22,449 bases of DNA from Flavobacterium psychrophilum (GTDB taxonomy: Bacteria; Bacteroidota; Bacteroidia; Flavobacteriales; Flavobacteriaceae): contig CAMCTL010000042.1 in assembly GCA_945878515.1 (NCBI GenBank), positions 1-22,449 of the forward strand. Reading direction: 5' to 3'. Made by a program: the position numbers and the translations under genes. Below are positions 14,381 to 22,449 of this stretch, in pieces. Under the pieces are notes generated by a model. That model ran no database searches, was not told where the DNA came from, and saw nothing but the letters and a program-made list of their open reading frames with translations. Each line of letters starts with the position of its first letter. Position 1 is the first letter of the stretch.

Positions 14381-14580
14381 GTGCCCATTATTTTGGTAAA
14401 ACGGGAATAGCTAATGAAGATTTTTTAATTTGCTAGAATATAATTTTACAAAATTGACTAAAACCAATTATATTAGCCGAAATTTTAAAATGATTAAATG
14501 CCCACTACAATCGTCATTGACGCACGAAGAAAAGACTAAAGGCGTTTCGTGTTCCATTAAAAAACAAACAAAATAAATAG
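14381..14580. other. Leader region of the PAP2-GtrA-GT39 operon
   Basis: It contains a 6-bp inverted pair CACGAA (14523-14528) and TTCGTG (14546-14551) enclosing AGACTAAAGGC. This resembles a decayed copy of the intergenic repeat seen around the GxxExxY gene. No exact TAnnTTTG element was found; TTAATTTG near 14425 is a weak match. The region must still hold the operon promoter. Confidence 0.35.
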
Positions 14581-15273
14581 ATGAAATCAGTTGTCGATAT
14601 AGTTCATAACAATTCATACTTTTACCGCTTGAGTTTGGTGTTATTTGTAATAATAACGCTGTTTCTAATTTTGTTTTCTAGGGTAGATGGATTTATTTTT
14701 TTAAATAGTTTTCATACGCCCACTTTAAACCAAGTTTTCAATTCAATTACTTTTATTGGTGATGGATTATTTTCTATTATTGTTAGTTTTTTTATTCTAA
14801 TTTTTGCTAAAAAGCACAGTAAATTAGCATTGATTGTAATGGTTGCGTATTTGAGTTCAGGTATTGTGGCTCAGATTTTTAAAGCTATAATTTATGCTCC
14901 AAGACCTAGTTTGTATTTCAAATTACACGAGTATAAATATTATATAGATACTTTTGCAACTAGTAGAGCTGGTGCAAATAGTTTTCCATCTGGACATTCT
15001 GCCTCGGTTTTTGCATTAGTTACAGTTTTTTCTGTGTATTGCAAACGAAAATATATTTCTTTTTGTTTAATTGTAATTGGGATTTTAGCTGGTTATTCCA
15101 GAATTTATTTGGCGCATCATTTTTTAATTGATGTTTTAGCGGGAATGATTTTAGGACTACTTTTCGGAACATTATCTTTAATTTGGTTAGATAAATTAGA
15201 CTCCACAAAGATTAATGCTTTTTTGTCCAAGTATAATCCAGTAAAGAGAAATAAACGCTCCAATTCTATCTAA
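14581..15273 (+). CDS. PAP2-family membrane lipid phosphatase
   Basis: A 230-residue integral membrane phosphatase with about six helices and the complete acid-phosphatase signature: K101-X6-R108-P109 (motif 1), P136-S-G-H139 (motif 2) and S173-R174-X5-H180-X3-D184 (motif 3). Such proteins remove phosphate from undecaprenyl pyrophosphate, phosphatidylglycerol phosphate or lipid A on the outer face of the inner membrane. Next to GtrA and GT39 genes, action on undecaprenyl-pyrophosphate carriers or lipid A is the most likely choice, but the substrate cannot be read from sequence. The next gene starts 8 bp downstream, so this is the lead gene of a three-gene operon. Confidence 0.92.
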   Translation: MKSVVDIVHNNSYFYRLSLVLFVIITLFLILFSRVDGFIFLNSFHTPTLNQVFNSITFIGDGLFSIIVSFFILIFAKKHSKLALIVMVAYLSSGIVAQIFKAIIYAPRPSLYFKLHEYKYYIDTFATSRAGANSFPSGHSASVFALVTVFSVYCKRKYISFCLIVIGILAGYSRIYLAHHFLIDVLAGMILGLLFGTLSLIWLDKLDSTKINAFLSKYNPVKRNKRSNSI

Positions 15274-15281
15274 AATAACTA

Positions 15282-15653
15282 ATGATTTACACTCAGTTTA
15301 TAAAATTTGGACTCGTTGGTGCTACTGGACTAGTGGTTGATTTTTTTATTACTTGGCTTTTCAAAGAAAAATTTCATTTTAATAAATACCTGTCCAATGC
15401 ACTTGGTTTTTGCTTTGCTGTTACAAATAATTACTTCCTAAACAGTTATTTTACTTTCGAAAACAACCATCCTATTGCTTTACAATTTATCAGCTTTATT
15501 GGAATTTCAGTTATTGGATTGGGATTGAATTTATTTATTTTATATTTGTTTCAAACCTATGCTAAACTGAATTTTTATTTGTCAAAAATGATTGCAATTG
15601 TGTTTGTCATTGTTTGGAATTTTACGGCTAATTATTTTTTTACTTTCAAATAG
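15282..15653 (+). CDS. GtrA-like membrane protein
   Basis: A 123-residue protein with four predicted membrane helices, the GtrA architecture. The start 'FIKFGLVGATGLVVDFFITWLF' and the end 'IVFVIVWNFTANYFFTFK' are the characteristic family ends, with 'NNYFLNSYFTFENN' in the middle. GtrA-type proteins are thought to move undecaprenyl-phosphate-linked sugars across the inner membrane so that a periplasmic-facing transferase can use them. It lies 8 bp after the phosphatase gene and 3 bp before the glycosyltransferase gene, so the three are almost certainly made together. Confidence 0.93.
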   Translation: MIYTQFIKFGLVGATGLVVDFFITWLFKEKFHFNKYLSNALGFCFAVTNNYFLNSYFTFENNHPIALQFISFIGISVIGLGLNLFILYLFQTYAKLNFYLSKMIAIVFVIVWNFTANYFFTFK

Positions 15654-15656
15654 ATT

Positions 15657-17189
15657 ATGAACTCAGAAAAAAACAAATTGTATTGGCTCATTGCAATCGC
15701 TACTTTGATTCGATTCATTGTGGCGATTTCTATTGATTTAGGAAATGATGAGGTTTACTATCTAACCTACGCGCAACATCTACAGTGGAATTATTTTGAT
15801 CATCCACCAATGGTGGCTTTACTCATTCGACTTACTACATTAAACTTACTTTTTACTAGTGAATTTTTTATTCGGCTTGGTCCAATTGTACTTGCTGCTG
15901 TAAACACCTTTTTGGTTTACAAAATAACGAGCCAAATTAAAAATGATAAAGCTGGTTTTATTGCTGCGGTCTTATTTTCGAGTTCCATTTATGCTAGTGT
16001 TATTGCGGGTATTTTTATTCTTCCGGATGCGCCACAATTGTTTTTTTGGATTGCTGCAATTTATTTTTTGATACAAATAGTTTATAGCCCAGAAACTAAT
16101 GCTAAATTCAAACGAAATATTTTATTTTTTGGCGTTTTAGCGGGACTTTGCATTATGAGCAAAATCCATGGCGTTTTTCTTTGGTTTGGATTTGGATTGT
16201 ATGTTTTGCTTTATAATAGAAGTTTGCTTTTGAACAAGTATATCTATTTGTCGGTGTTAATTACAATACTAATTATTTCTCCAATAGTGATTTGGAATAT
16301 TGAGAACGATTGGATAACGTATAGTTTTCACAGCAATCGAGTTACTATAAATAGTGGCATTAATCCTAGTAGTTTTTTGAGAGAATTTCTTGGAGGTGCA
16401 TTTTACAATAATCCAATCAATTATTTTTTGATTGTAATGACATTATTCGCTGTTCTAAGAAATAAAATCACAATTAACGTTGATGTTAAAAGGCTATTAT
16501 TATTGGTGAGTTTGCCGTTGATTGTGGTGTTATTATTTGTTGCATTGTTTAGAGATACGCTTCCGCATTGGTCTGGGCCAGCGTTTGTAGGATTGATAAT
16601 ACTAACATCTTCTTATCTTGCAGATCTGAAAGTCAATTCAAAAAACCTTTTTCAATTACCAAAAAGCGTGATTGCTTCGGGAATTTTGATTAGTGTAGTT
16701 CTAGTTGCTGGACCTTTAGCTATTAATCATTTTCCGGGAACAATGGGCAAAACTGCCGATGATAATTTAGGTCTTTTTGATGCAACATTGGATATGTACA
16801 ATTGGAAATTTTTCGAATCGGAATTTGAAACCATTCGAAAAAATGACATCCAAACGAAGAAAACAAACACCACTTTTATCATCAACAACAAATGGTTTCC
16901 AGCTGCACATATCGATAATTATATTGCGCAACCTTTAAAATTAGATTTTGTTGCTATGGGTACCTTAGAAGATATTCATACTTATTCTTGGTTAAACCAA
17001 AACCGAAAGCAATTGAAAATAGGGGATGACTCTTATTTTATTACATTCTCCAATTCTTTTTCAAACCCAGATGAATTGTATTCGAAGAAATTTGTAAAAA
17101 TCAATAATCCTGTCATTGTAACGCAGTACAGAAATAATTTGCCTGCAAGAAAAATGCTGGTTTATTTGCTGGAAAAGTATAAGGGTTAG
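15657..17189 (+). CDS. GT39-type (ArnT/PMT-like) membrane glycosyltransferase
   Basis: A 510-residue polytopic transferase of the dolichyl-phosphate-mannose transferase / ArnT superfamily. The first periplasmic loop carries the conserved acidic pair (D-L-G-N-D-E, about 28-33) and 'YAQHLQWNYFDHPPMVALLI', where DHPP is a family hallmark. About ten helices follow to residue 360, then a soluble C-terminal domain of about 140 residues. It should transfer a sugar from a polyprenyl-phosphate donor to a lipid or protein on the outer face of the inner membrane. With the adjacent GtrA-like flippase and PAP2 phosphatase it makes a self-contained envelope glycosylation set. The acceptor is unknown. It ends 27 bp from the convergent pbpC, with no terminator visible. 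Confidence 0.92.
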   Translation: MNSEKNKLYWLIAIATLIRFIVAISIDLGNDEVYYLTYAQHLQWNYFDHPPMVALLIRLTTLNLLFTSEFFIRLGPIVLAAVNTFLVYKITSQIKNDKAGFIAAVLFSSSIYASVIAGIFILPDAPQLFFWIAAIYFLIQIVYSPETNAKFKRNILFFGVLAGLCIMSKIHGVFLWFGFGLYVLLYNRSLLLNKYIYLSVLITILIISPIVIWNIENDWITYSFHSNRVTINSGINPSSFLREFLGGAFYNNPINYFLIVMTLFAVLRNKITINVDVKRLLLLVSLPLIVVLLFVALFRDTLPHWSGPAFVGLIILTSSYLADLKVNSKNLFQLPKSVIASGILISVVLVAGPLAINHFPGTMGKTADDNLGLFDATLDMYNWKFFESEFETIRKNDIQTKKTNTTFIINNKWFPAAHIDNYIAQPLKLDFVAMGTLEDIHTYSWLNQNRKQLKIGDDSYFITFSNSFSNPDELYSKKFVKINNPVIVTQYRNNLPARKMLVYLLEKYKG

Positions 17190-17216
17190 TTTATTATTAA
17201 GTAGAAAAGTTAGAAA

Positions 17217-19592
17217 TTACTCCTTCACAATCTCAATTTTCCTTCTAATTTCATTTCCAAATTCATCGACAACTGTGATGTAATGAAATCCTGTTGTCGC
17301 TGAGATAGGCATTTCGTGAAAGGTTTTCGTCGCTCCTTTATACACATTATCAACATACCAAAATAACTTACTTTCCCGTTGCGAATGGGCTACTTTTATA
17401 ATCACAGGCTGTATTTCACTGTTAAAATTTTTAGTTAGGTAAATTTTGCTGTTGGTTTTCGGGTAAATAAAATCCATTGTAGCCGTTTGTGTTCGCATAC
17501 AATCATTTCGAAATGGGGGCAAAGGCAAATATTCAATATGCTGACTTTTGTAATACCAAGCCATCACAGGCGGTAGAACAAACCAATTTTTAGTTACAAT
17601 ATTCTCAATACTTTCACAACTGCTATTGACCTGAAATTGTTGCGATTGATCCAAATGTACCGTTTTATGATACGGACAAATTGTAGTGTTTTTTCCTTTC
17701 TTACAAACCCATTGTTTTATTGTTGGACAACCGTCTTTGGCCAAATGACCACTCAAACGGCACACTTCAACTTCTGCTAAATCTTTATATGGTGTGTCAA
17801 ACCATCGTTGTCTGGGCAACAAATTAAAAACATCGAATAAAATGGGCGCTGCGCTAGTAACTCCAGTCAATGTTGGCCTTCCTTCTCCTGTTGCATTCCC
17901 AACCCAAATACCAACCACGTATCTCGAATTCGTTCCAATTGCCCACGCATCACGGTTTCCAAAACTAGTTCCTGTTTTCCAGGCAATTTTCAGCGAACTA
18001 TCATAAAACTTCCAAGCTTCATCACCTTCGGGTCGATTGACTTGCTCCATTGCATTGTAGGTAAGCCAAATCGAACCTGCTCCTAAAATATTTTTTTGCT
18101 TGGTTTCGTTTCCAAAATCAATTTGGAAATCATCATCATAATTTAATTCGGCAAATTCGTTGGTTCTGTATTGCCCATGATTTCTATTAAAATAATTCAA
18201 AGTGGAAGACAAACCTGCATAGCTTCGGCACAAATCCCATAAGTTACTTTCGACACCACCCAAAATAAGCGACAAACCATAATGATTGGGTGGTTTTGAA
18301 ATATCCCGCAATTTGAATTTCTGTAACTCTTCATAAAATTTGTTCACACCAAAATCTTGCAACATCAATACAGCCGGAATATTCAATGAACGCGATAGTG
18401 CTCGGTGCGCTGGAACTGCTCCGTCAAATGTCAAGTTGAAATTTTGAGGTGTATAGCCCGAAATTTGTGTCGGAATATCAGCCACAAGAGTATTAGGTAA
18501 TAAATCGCCATCTTCAAGCATTCCAGCATATAAAAGTGGTTTCAGAATACTTCCTGTGCTTCTTGGCGCATCAATAATATCAACATCTTTTTGATGGTTG
18601 CCATCCGTGGGTGAATTTCCCACGTAGCTCATCACTTTTCTATTGGAAACATCAATGACCAAAATAGCCAAATTGTGAACCTCGTTCTGCTTGTATTGGT
18701 TGTAGTAATACTTTGCAATTTGATTGACTCTGTTTTGCAAACCAATTTCTATAGTCGTTTTTACCCGTGTTCCTCGTTGGTTCTTGGCAACTCGCTCTAA
18801 TAAATGAGGAGCAATTTGAGGTAAGTTGTATGGTTTTTGAGGCAAAGGTTCATCTATCGAAAGTTCGTACGTTTCCTTGTCGACTATTCCTTCTTGATTT
18901 AATTTCAACAGTAATCGGTTGCGTTTATTCAATAATTTAATTAGGTTTTTTCCTGGATAAATCAAACTCGGAGCATTCGGTAAAACCGCCAAAGTAGCAC
19001 TTTCCGCCCAAGATAATTGATGGGATTGTAAACCAAAATACCGCCAAGAAGCCATTTCGAGCCCCACCACATTTCCTCCAAAAGGAGCGTGGGAAGCATA
19101 TAATTCCAAAATCTCATTTTTTGAATATCCCACCTCTAACCTCGTAGCGAGAATGAGTTCAACTATTTTTTCGAAATACGTTCGTCCTTTTCCGTTTCTA
19201 GACATTCGAATCACTTGTTGCGTCAGTGTACTTCCTCCACGAACGACTTTACCCGCTTTTCTGTTTTGCTTAAAAGCGTTCATCATCGCCACAGGATTGA
19301 ATCCCGGATGTTTATAAAAATATTCATCTTCAAAATAGACAATACACTTCTTGAATTTATCTGGAACACTATCTTGTGCAGGAAATCGCCATTGTCCATC
19401 AAGCGCAATTTTGGCGCCAAGCAATTCTCCTTCTTTGCTTTCGATCACCGTAGAATAGGGCTCCTGAAACAAAGTTCGTGGCAACGAAAAATAATAAACC
19501 ACCAACAGCAAAAATGATATTGATGATTTAATTTTATTTCGTTTTATCCAATTGATGATGCGTTTTAGGAACGCAATTAGTTTGTTTTTCAA
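17217..19592 (-). CDS. pbpC: Penicillin-binding protein 1C
   Basis: Bifunctional class A-type peptidoglycan enzyme. Residues are numbered from the upstream TTG at 19634. A basic N-terminus and one membrane helix (about 35-51) are followed by the glycosyltransferase domain, with EDEYFYKHPG (102-111) and GGSTLTQQ (133-140). The transpeptidase domain has S362-I-L-K365, S416-L-N418 and K553-T-G555, all intact. A C-terminal BiPBP_C domain (about the last 90 residues) identifies the 1C subfamily. No in-frame ATG exists near the N-terminus. I chose the TTG at 19592 (reading LKNKLIAFLKRIINW) because the longer form starts inside an intergenic repeat (19605-19647). The alpha-2-macroglobulin gene lies just upstream on the same strand, the usual pairing. 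Confidence 0.93.
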   Translation of the reverse strand: MKNKLIAFLKRIINWIKRNKIKSSISFLLLVVYYFSLPRTLFQEPYSTVIESKEGELLGAKIALDGQWRFPAQDSVPDKFKKCIVYFEDEYFYKHPGFNPVAMMNAFKQNRKAGKVVRGGSTLTQQVIRMSRNGKGRTYFEKIVELILATRLEVGYSKNEILELYASHAPFGGNVVGLEMASWRYFGLQSHQLSWAESATLAVLPNAPSLIYPGKNLIKLLNKRNRLLLKLNQEGIVDKETYELSIDEPLPQKPYNLPQIAPHLLERVAKNQRGTRVKTTIEIGLQNRVNQIAKYYYNQYKQNEVHNLAILVIDVSNRKVMSYVGNSPTDGNHQKDVDIIDAPRSTGSILKPLLYAGMLEDGDLLPNTLVADIPTQISGYTPQNFNLTFDGAVPAHRALSRSLNIPAVLMLQDFGVNKFYEELQKFKLRDISKPPNHYGLSLILGGVESNLWDLCRSYAGLSSTLNYFNRNHGQYRTNEFAELNYDDDFQIDFGNETKQKNILGAGSIWLTYNAMEQVNRPEGDEAWKFYDSSLKIAWKTGTSFGNRDAWAIGTNSRYVVGIWVGNATGEGRPTLTGVTSAAPILFDVFNLLPRQRWFDTPYKDLAEVEVCRLSGHLAKDGCPTIKQWVCKKGKNTTICPYHKTVHLDQSQQFQVNSSCESIENIVTKNWFVLPPVMAWYYKSQHIEYLPLPPFRNDCMRTQTATMDFIYPKTNSKIYLTKNFNSEIQPVIIKVAHSQRESKLFWYVDNVYKGATKTFHEMPISATTGFHYITVVDEFGNEIRRKIEIVKE

Positions 19593-19604
19593 AGCTGTTT
19601 CATT

Positions 19605-19647
19605 TAACCGCAAGGGCCACAAAGTTATTCGCAAAGTTCACAAAGAA
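19605..19647. repeat. Intergenic repeat at the pbpC start
   Basis: ACCGCAAGGGCCACAAAG followed by TTCGCAAAGTTCACAAAG is related to the CCGCAAAGGC...CCACAAAG repeat beside the GxxExxY gene. Two units sit in tandem. The possible pbpC TTG start at 19634 and in-frame TTG codons downstream of it lie in the repeat. Confidence 0.6.
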
Positions 19648-19673
19648 TATTTCAATTTCAGTTAAAATGATTT

Positions 19674-19770
19674 AGCCACAGATTTTACTGATTAAACGGA
19701 TTTTTTATTTGAGATTTAATTATTTTTCAATCTGCGAAAATCCTTTCAATCTGTGTCATCCGTGTGTCAT
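19674..19770. repeat. CACAGATT/AATCTGTG inverted intergenic repeat
   Basis: CACAGATT (19677-19684) and ATTAAACGGATT on the left face AATCTGCG (19729-19736) and AATCTGTG (19748-19755), the latter followed by TCATCCGTGTGTC, on the right. This ACAGATTAAACGGATT...AATCTGTGT pattern is a second intergenic repeat family typical of Bacteroidota. It separates the alpha-2-macroglobulin stop from pbpC. Confidence 0.65.
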
Positions 19771-19773
19771 TAA

Positions 19774-22449
19774 TTACTTCGCCACTTGAACCCAAAACCC
19801 TTTCGTTCTTGCTATAAAAGAATTATCATACATCGCTTCACATTGCAGTCCTGGCAAATAATACGTTCCCAGATAAGAAGCATTGAGCAATATTCTAAAA
19901 GTTTTTGTTTCTGCGGCTTTCAATCCAAAATAGAAATTGGTTCTATCATCGCGAATGTCAATATAATCCGCAGTGTTATTAGTGGCATCACCATAATCGG
20001 TAAAACGGGTATTTACAATTTCAAAACCGGAAGGTAGAATTTGCGATAAAGCTACATTTTCTACGCGCTCATTTTTCTGGTTTTTAACCGTTACTTCGGC
20101 AACAAACTCTGTTCCTTGATTGATTGTAGACACATTGATAACGCCCCCTTTTCTGTTTTTGAAAACAATCGAAGCTGAAACATTACTTTGAATCGCTTTC
20201 TCCTGACCAATTGGAAGAATTCCTATGTTCAAAACACGGACAAATAATCTATTCTTTCTATTGTTTTTTAAAGTCAAACTATTTGAACCCGTTTTGACAA
20301 CCAAATTGCTATCGGTGATAGTTTTCATCGTTTTAACTGCCTGCGTTTTTCCATCTTTGGTAAACTGAACATCGATTACTTTAGGCCCATTATTCGTTGA
20401 AAATTTAGCCATAGCATACAAACAATAAGCTGTTGTTTGCGTACTCATCCATTGGTCGCTTGACATATTTTTAGCTAATTTTATTGCCATTGTAAATGCT
20501 TTTTGCTTTTGTCCAAGCAACAACATAGTTTCTAAAGCCATCGCTCGATTTCTATCGGCAGAACCATAATAGTAATAATTATAATTCGAATTATCATCAA
20601 TTGTAGTTTTTAGCAACAAGTTCAAACCGGCAGATTTTTGTCCTGCCAAAACATAAGCCGAAGCCAGACGCAGTTTACTTTCGTTCGAAATTCCTTTGGT
20701 TTCCCGCAACCTGTTCATCGATGACAAATCGGGAGAGCCAGCTAAAGCCAAAGTATATAAGCGATAGGCTTGCCCTAAATCATTTCCATATTTGGGTTCA
20801 AATCGCCATTGTTTGGATTCTTTTTGTTGGAAAGAAAGCCATTTTGACTTGAAATTAATGGGTAAAAAATATCCTTTTTTCTCCGCTTCAATCATAAAAT
20901 GGCCAGCATAAGAAGAACACCAATCATCGGCTTCTGTGCCACCTTGCCAGTAGGCCAGTCCGCCATTCGCCAATTGAAAACCTCCTAATTTTGCAATTCC
21001 CGCTGTTATATTTTTCTGCATTAATTGTTGACGAGTGGCATCCAAATCGACAATATCATTCAGATACAATTGTGGAAAAACAGCCGATGTGGTTTGCTCG
21101 ACACAACCGTGGGGATACTGAATCAAATATTGTAATCGTCCATTCAAATTGATGGTTGGCATTGATGAAATCTCCAATTTTGCCTTATTACTTTCTGTAA
21201 TTCCAAAAGTTTTCCAAGAAATGGTTTTCGTGCTGTTGGGTTCTAAAATTACATCGGTAAACGTATTGGTAACCGGATTAGGATTGGTCATATCGATTTC
21301 CACATCATAAACTGATTTGGCTGCACCCGAAGTCGCCACAATCTGCACTTTTCCAATTCCGGTAATGGAACCGACGGCCAAGTTAAAATAAGCCATTTTC
21401 TCATCAGGTTGTGCAAAAGAAAGTTTTTGGGTAGCACTGCCAATAACTTTTAATCCGTTATTAGTCTTAATCTGCACCGTAACCTTTTTGATGTTTTTTT
21501 CCATTGCAAAAATGGTAACTGGAATAGTCACTTTTTCTGATGGAGAAATTTTTCTTGGCAACGAAGCCAAGACCATCAAAGGACTGCGAACAGGAGTTGC
21601 TTTTTCGACACTTCCATAAGCACTTGTTGTAGCATCGCCAGCCACAATCATAGTTTTTACAGAACCAATATATTTCGGTAATTTTATTAGATGCGTTTTT
21701 GTTTGTCCTTTTTCTAATTTAAAAGGTCCTATATAAATCACAACGGGTTTGAAACGATTGGCTTTTTTGGCTTTTCCGCCTCCCAAATCCTGATCTCCTC
21801 CAATACTGAAAATCTGATTCACTTTTCCACCATAAGCCCCAATCACATCATCATAAATATCCCAAGTTTTTACACCCAAAGCTTCGCGGACATAAAAAGC
21901 ATCCCAAGCATTTGGCGCTTTGAAACGGGTTAAATCCAACAATCCTTCATCAACTATAGCTATTGTATATGTCATTGCTTTTCCGGATTGTTCGCTCACT
22001 TTTACAGCAAATGATTGTTCTGGTCGCAATACATCAGGCATCACCAATTTAGGTGTTAGAATCGTATTTTTATCAACAACTTCGATCGGTACAATTCCAT
22101 ACATTCTAATTGGTAAATCATTCTTGGTTGAAGCGTGTGGTTGCAAAAGCGTAATATTAAAATACACATTCGGAGCCAAAGCAGCCGTAATCGGAATGTT
22201 TACTTTGGTTTCCCCTTTTTGGGTTTTTGCCCAAAGCGTTTGTACAACTTTCGAACCATTTTCAATAGAAATAATAGCTCGTCCTCCTTCACTTGATGGA
22301 AAAGAAATTTGAGCATTTTCGCCCACAGCATACTTTTCTTTGTCGGTTGAAAAAACCAACATATTGGCTGTTGACGCATCGGTGTTTTTGGTTTTTCCAG
22401 ACCACATTGGCCAATCGATATTTACCGTTAAAGCGGTTGCGTGTCCGCC
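19774..22449 (-). CDS. Bacterial alpha-2-macroglobulin, 5' end beyond window
   Basis: C-terminal part (at least 891 residues) of a bacterial alpha-2-macroglobulin of the YfhM type, a periplasmic, usually lipid-anchored protein thought to trap proteases through a reactive thioester. The thioester motif is intact as G-C-V-E-Q within 'YPHGCVEQTTS' (CVEQ codons at 21094-21105), followed by the alpha-helical thioester-domain pattern ('GGFQLANGGLAYWQGG', 'WCSSYAGHFMIEAEKKGY'). The bait/MG segments lie before it and a C-terminal MG10-like domain after it, ending 'RTKGFWVQVAK'. The frame is open to base 22449 with sensible codons (DWPMWSGKT), so the Met at 22407 is internal. The signal peptide and lipobox are outside the window. 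The pbpC gene follows, as in many proteobacteria and Bacteroidota. Confidence 0.92.
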   Translation of the reverse strand, partial: GGHATALTVNIDWPMWSGKTKNTDASTANMLVFSTDKEKYAVGENAQISFPSSEGGRAIISIENGSKVVQTLWAKTQKGETKVNIPITAALAPNVYFNITLLQPHASTKNDLPIRMYGIVPIEVVDKNTILTPKLVMPDVLRPEQSFAVKVSEQSGKAMTYTIAIVDEGLLDLTRFKAPNAWDAFYVREALGVKTWDIYDDVIGAYGGKVNQIFSIGGDQDLGGGKAKKANRFKPVVIYIGPFKLEKGQTKTHLIKLPKYIGSVKTMIVAGDATTSAYGSVEKATPVRSPLMVLASLPRKISPSEKVTIPVTIFAMEKNIKKVTVQIKTNNGLKVIGSATQKLSFAQPDEKMAYFNLAVGSITGIGKVQIVATSGAAKSVYDVEIDMTNPNPVTNTFTDVILEPNSTKTISWKTFGITESNKAKLEISSMPTINLNGRLQYLIQYPHGCVEQTTSAVFPQLYLNDIVDLDATRQQLMQKNITAGIAKLGGFQLANGGLAYWQGGTEADDWCSSYAGHFMIEAEKKGYFLPINFKSKWLSFQQKESKQWRFEPKYGNDLGQAYRLYTLALAGSPDLSSMNRLRETKGISNESKLRLASAYVLAGQKSAGLNLLLKTTIDDNSNYNYYYYGSADRNRAMALETMLLLGQKQKAFTMAIKLAKNMSSDQWMSTQTTAYCLYAMAKFSTNNGPKVIDVQFTKDGKTQAVKTMKTITDSNLVVKTGSNSLTLKNNRKNRLFVRVLNIGILPIGQEKAIQSNVSASIVFKNRKGGVINVSTINQGTEFVAEVTVKNQKNERVENVALSQILPSGFEIVNTRFTDYGDATNNTADYIDIRDDRTNFYFGLKAAETKTFRILLNASYLGTYYLPGLQCEAMYDNSFIARTKGFWVQVAK

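Noticed and set aside
19215..19517. 100-codon plus-strand frame opposite the start of pbpC
   Set aside because: It is antisense to the glycosyltransferase domain, whose motifs prove the minus strand is coding.
21920..22312. 130-codon plus-strand frame opposite the alpha-2-macroglobulin gene
   Set aside because: The minus-strand frame is a continuous recognisable domain; the plus frame shows no family features.
19774..22407. Alpha-2-macroglobulin starting at the Met at 22407
   Set aside because: The frame continues to the window edge, the family is usually well over 1500 residues, and the N-terminal domains and signal peptide are missing.

Overview
The window looks like a chromosomal segment from a Bacteroidota bacterium, most likely Flavobacterium or a close relative. 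I base this on the low GC content, A-rich gene leaders with no clear Shine-Dalgarno sequences, TAnnTTTG-type -7 promoter elements, Bacteroidota-typical proteins (GxxExxY protein, 30-residue AURKAIP1/COX24-like basic protein, Bacteroidota-style RelE toxin with its antitoxin) and the short intergenic repeats common in flavobacterial genomes. Genus is an inference; no rRNA or tRNA gene was seen.

Left part (1-7140): an RND/MMPL-type exporter cut by the left edge ends in a long hairpin and a good intrinsic terminator. Next comes an accessory stretch. It holds a RelE/ParE toxin with an overlapping antitoxin, two small membrane or glycine-rich proteins, a WYL-domain regulator transcribed divergently from them over a palindromic operator candidate, a membrane-associated GTPase, and a small protein with an HNH-like residue pattern. 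This is the least understood part and the best candidate for something undescribed, although it may simply be several unrelated small cargo genes.

Middle part (7141-14380): mainly housekeeping information processing. It contains asparaginyl-tRNA synthetase, a GxxExxY protein surrounded by six copies of an intergenic repeat, sigma-54 (rpoN), MutY (convergent with rpoN), an HU/IHF-family protein divergent from mutY, a 30-codon very basic protein likely to be ribosome-associated, and an RNase E/G-family ribonuclease without the usual zinc-link cysteines. The leader of the ribonuclease gene is built of two blocks of 7-bp tandem repeats around an 18-bp palindrome. A strong terminator ends this block.

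Right part (14381-22449): a tight three-gene operon encodes a PAP2 lipid phosphatase, a GtrA-like membrane protein and a GT39-type glycosyltransferase, a set suited to undecaprenyl-phosphate-linked sugar handling. It converges on pbpC (penicillin-binding protein 1C) and, upstream of pbpC on the same strand, a bacterial alpha-2-macroglobulin with an intact thioester motif, cut by the right edge. pbpC with an alpha-2-macroglobulin gene is a known pair in envelope defence and repair. The spacer between the two carries two more families of intergenic repeats, one of which overlaps the possible start of pbpC.
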